Under the pieces are notes generated by a model. It was not told the DNA's origin and ran no database searches. It saw only the letters and a list, made by a program, of their open reading frames with translations. From NCBI RefSeq assembly GCF_000203815.1, contig NW_004457737.1, positions 2,046,001 through 2,110,000 on the forward strand: a DNA stretch of 64,000 nucleotides, in the 5' to 3' direction. This DNA comes from Cavenderia fasciculata. Its lineage: Eukaryota > Evosea > Eumycetozoa > Acytosteliales > Cavenderiaceae. This document shows positions 60,812 to 64,000 of the stretch, in pieces (position 1 is the first letter of the stretch; each line of letters opens with the position of its first letter). The translations under genes were made by a program, and so were the position numbers.

Positions 60812-60829
60812 ATTTTTGCCATTTTTTTT
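60812..60829 (+). terminator. Polymerase III T-run terminator
   Basis: T5 at 60813-60817 and T8 at 60822-60829 follow the mature tRNA end within 4-14 bases. Confidence 0.8.
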
Positions 60830-60910
60830 CCTCTCCTCTCCTCTCCTCTCTCCTCTCCTCTCCTCTCCTCTCTCCTCTCCTCTCCTCTCCTCTCTCCTCT
60901 CCTCTCCTCA
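60830..60910. repeat. Higher-order CT repeat, 22-nt unit
   Basis: Three exact copies of a 22-nt unit made of four CCTCT pentamers plus CT, then two more pentamers and CCTCA. It is an uninterrupted homopyrimidine tract directly after the tRNA terminator. Confidence 0.95.
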
Positions 60911-61187
60911 TGCCACCAAATGTGAAAGGATTTCTGTAACCATTTTAAGAAACAATTATCTATTTATTTATTTAAATTATTTATTTAAGAATGTCTTGAA
61001 TAATATGACTTGAGAAAGAATAGGCAGTATGCTCCCAGAGCTTTTTGATTGTAAGAGCAGAAATGTTGGTAGATTCTTTGGTGAAACTAGCTTTTTTGGT
61101 ATTATTACCTTTTAGAGTATCATCAAACTGAAGAATACACCCAACGGAGCCATCTTTTCGTTGAAATGTCACCATCATCATAAAAAA
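60911..61187. other. Short spacer at the 3' end of the right-edge gene
   Basis: A minus-strand frame at 60981-61181 (LQFDDTLKGNNTKKASFTKE) lies just downstream of the stop at 61188 and could be a further exon or a diverged neighbour; no splice was confirmed. Confidence 0.3.
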
Positions 61188-61324
61188 TTAAGGGGCAAGA
61201 GGAGGAGCATGAGGAAGAATTGTTGCTATATTTGTGTTGGTTGTACTTGTATCTCTTGTGTTGGTTGTCAATGAATTTGTTGAAAAGGTTGTGATTACAT
61301 CATTATTATCAATATCAATATTAA

Positions 61325-61409
<85 letters not shown>

Positions 61410-63934
61410 TTTTTGAATCAAAGGAGCATCAACACCAAAAACTTGAACAAAGTCTGTATTGTTGGTAGAAGGATTGATGGCTGCAAAGAGTTGTTGTGCT
61501 TCATTTTGGTATGTTTCCGATTTGTGTTGGAGATTTGCAGCAATGATTTCATCTACTTTTTTTGTTGGTACATAACCTCCATCAGTTTTTGATCTTTTGA
61601 TAATACAATTTAATTCAAGTGATTCTATTGTATTTGAATCATCCATTTCAATTTCCTTTTCAGTTTCAGTTTGCAAATTGGGTTGAGTAGCCATTGCTGA
61701 TAGAGTAATTGCTAAATTGGTTGAACCATTTTCTTGATCTTTTAAAATACAGTCTTGACTAGTTCTAGTAAAACCTCTATGGTTATTGTCAAAACATTTT
61801 TTAAAATCTTTTAAAAAATAATTATTTAAAATTATACTATAATTACTAAAAAATAAATAATTAATAAAACTCTATTCTTATTCTATTTTTTGTTTTTTCT
61901 TACTTGTGATGAGATTTAACCTTTTCAATAACCATTGAATTATTATTACCATTGATAGTCTCGTTATCATCATGACTAGCAATTGATTGTTCAATAGCAG
62001 CCAAAACCTTTTCAAATACTTGATCACTTTGAAAATTAGAGTTTTCATAACCAACTTGAGCAAGTGATCTGAGAGATTTTGAATTGCCACCAAGAGAATG
62101 TTTGAGAGATTGGAAATTCAAAAGATAGTTTTTCTTGAATGCCATATTCGAACGAAAATGTTTACTTTTTAAACAACCCTCTAGAATGGTTGGAAGGTTT
62201 TGATCTGTAACCATTGAAAGAAACAATATAGGTGTTGATTTAGTTTTTTCTCTATCAATCTCTTTCAACATTTCAAATACCTTTTTTGAATAATGAGGTA
62301 TGGTCGCAGGTAATGATTCTTTAAATTCTTCTTTTGAAATCTTTTCCTTTCTACCAAATTGATTCATTAAATATAAATTATCTAAAAAAAATAAAATGTT
62401 AATATTTTTCTTTTTTTCTTTTGATTTTGTTTTTTTTTTTAAATTTTACCAATTAATTGTAAAGGATTTAATTTGATTATTTTAAAATAACTACTTGGTG
62501 GATATAATTGAACCAATGAAACTTTTTCCTTGAAATGATTGAAAAATGTTTGAAAAACATCACAATCTCTAAATAATCTTTCAATAGAGATACCTTGACA
62601 AACTACTTTATCATATGTTTTTAGCAATTCCACAACTTTGTTTATAAATGGACTATTAATAGTAGCCAAAGAGTCATCTAATTTTTTGATGTTTATGAAC
62701 AGAAGCACCAACTCGCTGTAAACTAGAACAATGAGTATTGATAATATTTGAATTTAAAATGTTCATAATTTTTGTTTGATTGGTTGCAGAATCACCATCA
62801 TTGGGGCTAAATGTACCATGGTCTGAAGTTCTTGAGAATTCCAAAACAACCACTTTTTCCTTGTCCCATTCATCTTTTTTTGAATCCAAGATGACATATC
62901 TTGAACTAGTAATCTTTTATAGTTTTTGTCATCCCTACCATGAGGTTTGATATGAGCAGTTAATGATGCAGCTCTACTTGAATAAACTCCAACCTCATAT
63001 GAATGATAATAATGACGATCAAAACTTTTACCAAATTCTTCCAAAACTTGATTCCATGTTGCAGTTGAATTGGTTTTTCCAATTGAAGAAAACTTTTTAG
63101 TTGCATAATCTAAAATGATAGAGTTTTGAATACCTAACCTTTCCAATTGTGGATTTTCTACAATTAATCGAATCTGTTTTTCTTCAAAAATGTCATTCAA
63201 AATACCAAATTCAGTCTTGTTTCTTGTTAATCTATTTATAGCTGGAGTTGCTACAAATGAATCTTTTATCATTTTTTCTGTTATCATTTTAATTTGTCTA
63301 AAAATATAAAAAAAAAAGTAAGATAAATAAATTTGTTTTTTTTTTTTTTTTGTTTTTTTTTACCTTCTATTATTTAAAGAATGATTAAAAGAAGAAACAA
63401 TTTCAGTACCAAGAATAATTTCCAAATTATTTTTTGTTTGATTTGATAAATTTAATTGATATGATTGTTGAAAATTAAATTCAAGTTTAAATTGACAACA
63501 TATTGAGATAATAAACCTTCACAAAGTTCAACTTGACGATCTGTACTTTCTCTTGACCAACAAATAAATTGTTTTGCTGGTCTTGATAATATTGGATCAA
63601 CAGAATTGTTATCTTGTTGGTCATCCAAAATGATTTCTTCAAATTGATAATATTGATCAATGTTGCATTTGAAAATTTTTGAATAATCAGATATAGCATC
63701 AGCAATTTGTTTTGAATGATTTTTTAAATCTACTTTTCCAAATTGAGGAATGATAAAACTTTTACTTTTAACATTATAATAGATATGTGAAATATCGACA
63801 ATTCTAAATCTTTTAGATTTGCATAAATTAAAATAAAAGATTTGTTCTGATTTTAAAGCTTGTCCATTGAATGTAATACCAATAACAAAACCACCACGCT
63901 TATTTAAAACAGAGATATCTGAACAATCTTGCAT
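61188..63934 (-). CDS. Unrecognised multi-exon protein, frame uneven, possibly extends past the right edge
   Basis: Clear GT-AG introns lie at 61846-61903, 62382-62449 and 63298-63363. Exons encode a basic N-terminal region (GGFVIGITFNGQALKSEQIF), a middle with SFDRHYYHSYEVGVYSSRA and LLKTYDKVVCQGISIERLF, and a C-terminus with KRSKTDGGYVPTKKVDEI, about 33 Asn codons (61318-61410) and a Thr/Ser-rich end. Between 62450 and 63479 the frame changes about three times, near A or T homopolymers, so assembly error, missed introns or pseudogenisation are all possible. No domain was recognised. Confidence 0.5.
61318..61410. repeat. (ATT)n microsatellite coding poly-Asn
   Basis: A near-perfect trinucleotide run inside the last exon of the right-edge gene; the minus strand reads AAT (Asn) codons. 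Confidence 0.95.
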
Positions 63935-64000
63935 CCATTTGAATTGAGCATCATTTTTTCTCCAAATGTTGTTTCAATATATTAACATGGACATGTAAAG

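Overview
The window looks like nuclear DNA of a dictyostelid social amoeba, probably not D. discoideum itself but a relative with a similar AT-rich genome. The reasons are long Asn, Gln and Thr runs in proteins, short AT-rich GT-AG introns of about 45-95 nt, short spacers between genes, AAT/TTG microsatellites, and dictyostelid-type genes: an RCC1 plus inositol 5-phosphatase fusion, a topoisomerase II with a mitochondrial-type leader, and tandem families of degenerate ankyrin-like proteins. Introns were placed by eye from GT/AG signals and reading phase. Most multi-exon models below close in frame.

Left part (1-19.3 kb). The RCC1/5-phosphatase gene runs off the left edge on the minus strand. 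Next come two small secreted six-cysteine peptides, an F-box/LRR-like gene and the N-terminal acetyltransferase NAA50. A Gln-rich paralogue array follows: two intact copies, one pseudogene and two decayed fragments, wrapped around a broken gene for a helical membrane-hairpin protein. A Pro/Gly/Tyr-rich EF-hand protein and ribosomal protein L23 (uL14) close this part.

Centre (19.5-46.7 kb). There are three large dictyostelid ankyrin-like proteins, with a small SAM-like protein between two of them. A gene-poor 3.6 kb stretch follows. Then come an unrecognised acidic coiled protein, the G-alpha chaperone/exchange factor RIC8, topoisomerase II, a METTL21-like methyltransferase, a free-standing foldback hairpin, ribosomal protein L18, an SLC19-type folate/thiamine carrier, and a small basic coiled-coil protein with two exons too short or split to stand out as an ORF.

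Right part (47-64 kb). This holds a possible small broken gene with a myristoylation-like start, a DDX60-like Ski2-family helicase, another ankyrin protein, a third six-cysteine peptide, a decayed Cys-rich gene with an inverted copy of its own tail, and a protein with a zinc ribbon and two HNH-like modules. Decayed non-LTR-like fragments lie directly upstream of an intron-bearing tRNA-Trp(CCA), which is followed by a 22-nt higher-order CT repeat. An unrecognised multi-exon gene runs to the right edge. The genes are not arranged as one pathway. The recurrent theme is local duplication: peptides, Gln-rich proteins, ankyrin-like proteins and retroelement pieces.
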